Shown here: piece after piece, positions 6,431 through 7,520 of the stretch
Position numbering within the stretch: the stretch's first letter is position 1
How the letters are laid out: each line of letters starts with the position of its first letter
Assembly: GCA_045536775.1 (NCBI GenBank)
Contig: JAZSOD010000021.1
Location: 1 to 7,520 of the forward strand
Direction of reading: 5' to 3'
Source: UBA4717 sp045536775
GTDB lineage: Bacteria > Bacillota > Clostridia > Oscillospirales > CAG-272
DNA length: 7,520 bases
Translations under genes and position numbers: made by a program
Notes under the pieces: generated by a model
The model's database searches: none
The model's input: the letters and a program-made list of their open reading frames with translations, nothing else
Told to the model about the DNA's origin: nothing

Positions 6431-6446
6431 ATTCTTCCTTAATCAG

Positions 6447-6481
6447 TCAAAGGGTATATTGCAAAGCAACACACCCCTTGA
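6447..6481 (-). other. 16-bp hairpin between upp and the pseudouridine synthase gene
   Basis: Arms 6447-6462 and 6466-6481 pair through all 16 positions (several G-U) around a 3-nt loop. On the coding strand no U-run follows: the next bases are CTGATTAAGG, which lead into the ribosome binding site. It is therefore more likely an mRNA-processing or stability element, or a partial attenuator, than a full terminator. The plus-strand side is followed by a T-rich stretch, but no plus-strand gene needs it. Confidence 0.6.
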
Positions 6482-6500
6482 TACTCTTATTTGTCTTTGC

Positions 6501-7130
6501 TTATTTTGTACCGAAAAGTCTGTCGCCTGCGTCGCCGAGTCCGGGAACTATGTACGCGTGGTCATTAAGCTTTTCGTCAAGCGCCGCGATGAAAATGTCA
6601 ACGTCGGGGTGAGCCTCCTGCACCTTCTTTACTCCCTCGGGCGCGCCGACAAGGCACATAAGACGGAGATTGGTACAGCCCTTGTCCTTGAGCATCTGAA
6701 GTGCGTCAGCCGCGCTTCCGCCCGTTGCGAGCATAGGGTCAACCACGATAACTATTCTATCCTCAATGTCGAAGGGAAGCTTGCAGTAATACTCTACGGG
6801 CATATGTGTGTCGGGGTCTCTGTAAAGACCGATGTGACCCACCTTGGCAACGGGAACAAGGCTTAAAAGTCCGTCCACCATACCGAGACCTGCACGAAGT
6901 ATCGGAACTATGGCAAGCTTTTTGCCTGCAATAGTCTTCGCCTTCATTTTGGAAACGGGTGTTTCTATCTCTATTTCCTTGAGGGGAAGATCGCGTGTAA
7001 GCTCATAACCCATAAGCATTGCGATCTCGTCAAGAAGCTCACGGAAGTCCTTGCTTCCCGTCTTCTTGCTTCTCATTATTGTAAGCTTGTGCTGAATCAG
7101 GGGATGGTCGATAATATGAAGTGTACTCAT
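6501..7130 (-). CDS. upp: Uracil phosphoribosyltransferase
   Basis: This 209-residue cytoplasmic enzyme of pyrimidine salvage converts uracil and PRPP to UMP and diphosphate. Full length matches the family, and it starts with the typical HIIDHPLIQHKLTIMR. The core contains VPILRAGLGMVDGLL (75-89), the PRPP-binding loop VVDPMLATGGSA (129-140) and the uracil-binding C-terminal segment IVPGLGDAGDRLFGTK (194-209). The ATG at 7130 is preceded by AGGAGG (7139-7144, 8-nt spacing). It is first in the minus-strand operon, with a promoter with an extended -10 just upstream. Upp has no obvious metabolic link to the envelope genes behind it; co-transcription is inferred from strand, spacing and lack of a clear terminator. 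Confidence 0.98.
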   Translation of the reverse strand: MSTLHIIDHPLIQHKLTIMRSKKTGSKDFRELLDEIAMLMGYELTRDLPLKEIEIETPVSKMKAKTIAGKKLAIVPILRAGLGMVDGLLSLVPVAKVGHIGLYRDPDTHMPVEYYCKLPFDIEDRIVIVVDPMLATGGSAADALQMLKDKGCTNLRLMCLVGAPEGVKKVQEAHPDVDIFIAALDEKLNDHAYIVPGLGDAGDRLFGTK

Positions 7131-7161
7131 TTCAAAGTCCTCCTATTTTTATATCATTTAT

Positions 7162-7189
7162 ATTATATCACATTTTTCTACAAATGCAA
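7162..7189 (-). promoter_or_regulatory. Sigma-A promoter (extended -10) upstream of upp
   Basis: On the minus strand TTGCAT (7189-7184) lies 16 nt before a perfect TATAAT (7167-7162). The TG dinucleotide of an extended -10 (TGATATAAT) is also present. The start is predicted near 7155, giving a short leader of about 25 nt with no room for a pyrimidine-responsive attenuator. Confidence 0.85.
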
Positions 7190-7327
7190 GGGCTTTGGGA
7201 AATACATTTAAGTTTTGTTTGTTAAAATCGTTTGTTTCACTTGTAGGGGTCAACGTCCGCTGTCAAGAGCAAGATTGTAAACAGTTGTGCAAGAGGATTG
7301 TATACACATTTTATGTTCATTCTTTAT
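7190..7327. other. AT-rich spacer without a supported gene
   Basis: Between the upp promoter and the GC-rich right edge I find no frame with start, ribosome binding site and plausible length. A TTGACA on the minus strand (7266-7261) has no -10 partner at the right distance. The stretch around 7232-7260 (TTGTAGGGGTCAACG) recalls dispersed GTAGGGG-type intergenic repeats of Clostridia, but this is only an impression. Confidence 0.4.
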
Positions 7328-7374
7328 GCTTTTGGAAGCCGAACGGAGCGTAGCGGAGAGAGGCTTCCAAAAGC
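7328..7374. repeat. 13-bp perfect inverted repeat (hairpin)
   Basis: GCTTTTGGAAGCC (7328-7340) and GGCTTCCAAAAGC (7362-7374) are perfect inverted copies around a 21-nt spacer containing the direct repeat CGGAG..CGGAG. Neither side has a U-run, so it is not a classic terminator. It lies just beyond the stop of the minus-strand frame at the right edge and could be its 3' hairpin or an end of a small repeat element. Confidence 0.7.
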
Positions 7375-7383
7375 GCGCGCGGC

Positions 7384-7518
7384 TCAATCGAGGCGAGAAA
7401 TGCGACGGTTGAGCAGCTGCTCAGTCCGCAGATCGATCTCCGCGATCTTGTAGTTGCGGTAGCAGAGCGAAGCGAAGTCTGCGCCTTCCGGACGCATCTC
7501 CAATTCCGCTCCTACCAT
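7384..7518 (-). CDS. Unrecognised reading frame at the right edge, possibly the 3' end of a longer gene
   Basis: The minus-strand frame is open from the window edge and stops with TGA at 7386-7384. From the ATG at 7518 it gives 44 residues of mixed charge (MRPEGADFASLCYRNYKIAE and IDLRTEQLLNRRISRLD). Composition is protein-like, but no family is recognised. It cannot be told whether the ATG is the start or the gene continues beyond the edge. The GC content is clearly higher than in the spacer to its left. It contains perfect palindromes TGAGCAGCTGCTCA (7410-7423) and AGATCGATCT (7430-7439), so a non-coding, structured role is also possible. Confidence 0.3.
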   Translation of the reverse strand: MVGAELEMRPEGADFASLCYRNYKIAEIDLRTEQLLNRRISRLD

Positions 7519-7520
7519 AG

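Noticed and set aside
7261..7266. Second promoter upstream of upp based on a perfect TTGACA
   Set aside because: No -10-like box lies 16-18 nt downstream on the minus strand.
1..7520. CRISPR array, insertion sequence or prophage genes
   Set aside because: No regularly spaced direct repeats, transposase, integrase or phage-like proteins were seen; the two similar hairpins are single elements nearly 1.9 kb apart.

Overview
The window reads as a chromosomal segment from a low-to-mid GC Gram-positive bacterium, most likely an uncultured gut-type member of the class Clostridia (Bacillota). The grounds are strong AGGAGG-type ribosome binding sites, consensus sigma-A promoters, a lipoteichoic-acid-synthase-type enzyme, an S-layer-homology (SLH) protein and tRNAs with encoded CCA ends. 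No species can be named from the sequence.

Layout. Bases 1-180 (plus strand) look like the 3' part of a structured non-coding RNA: a series of short hairpins ending in a C6/G6 terminator-like stem. Next comes a textbook promoter (TTGACA-17-TATAAT) driving a two-tRNA transcription unit, elongator tRNA-Met(CAU) and tRNA-Glu(UUC), fused with no spacer and ended by a strong intrinsic terminator (447-496). All further genes lie on the minus strand and are read right to left. Bases 569-2261 hold a two-gene operon of paralogous XRE-type regulators one nucleotide apart, with their own consensus promoter and a near-palindromic candidate operator at the expected transcription start. Bases 2471-7130 hold a probable four-gene operon: upp (uracil phosphoribosyltransferase), an RluA-family pseudouridine synthase, an LTA-synthase-family membrane enzyme and a secreted SLH protein with an InlB B-repeat. 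The last three are tightly packed (4-nt overlap, then a 22-nt gap). A promoter with an extended -10 sits in front of upp. The final ~190 bases are GC-rich, with a 13-bp inverted repeat and the end of an unrecognised minus-strand reading frame that may run off the window.

How it fits together. The right-hand operon combines pyrimidine salvage and RNA modification with two cell-envelope genes: an extracytoplasmic polyglycerol-phosphate polymerase type enzyme and a wall-anchored SLH protein. The regulator pair has its own promoter and is separated from that operon by a hairpin, so its targets are unknown; self-regulation through the 2286-2301 palindrome is the simplest hypothesis. Nearly the same 36-nt hairpin follows both the SLH gene and the second regulator. 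No complete novel system is evident. The best leads are the unidentified RNA at the left edge, the tandem regulators with their operator, the repeated hairpin, and the C-terminal extension of the LTA-synthase-like protein.
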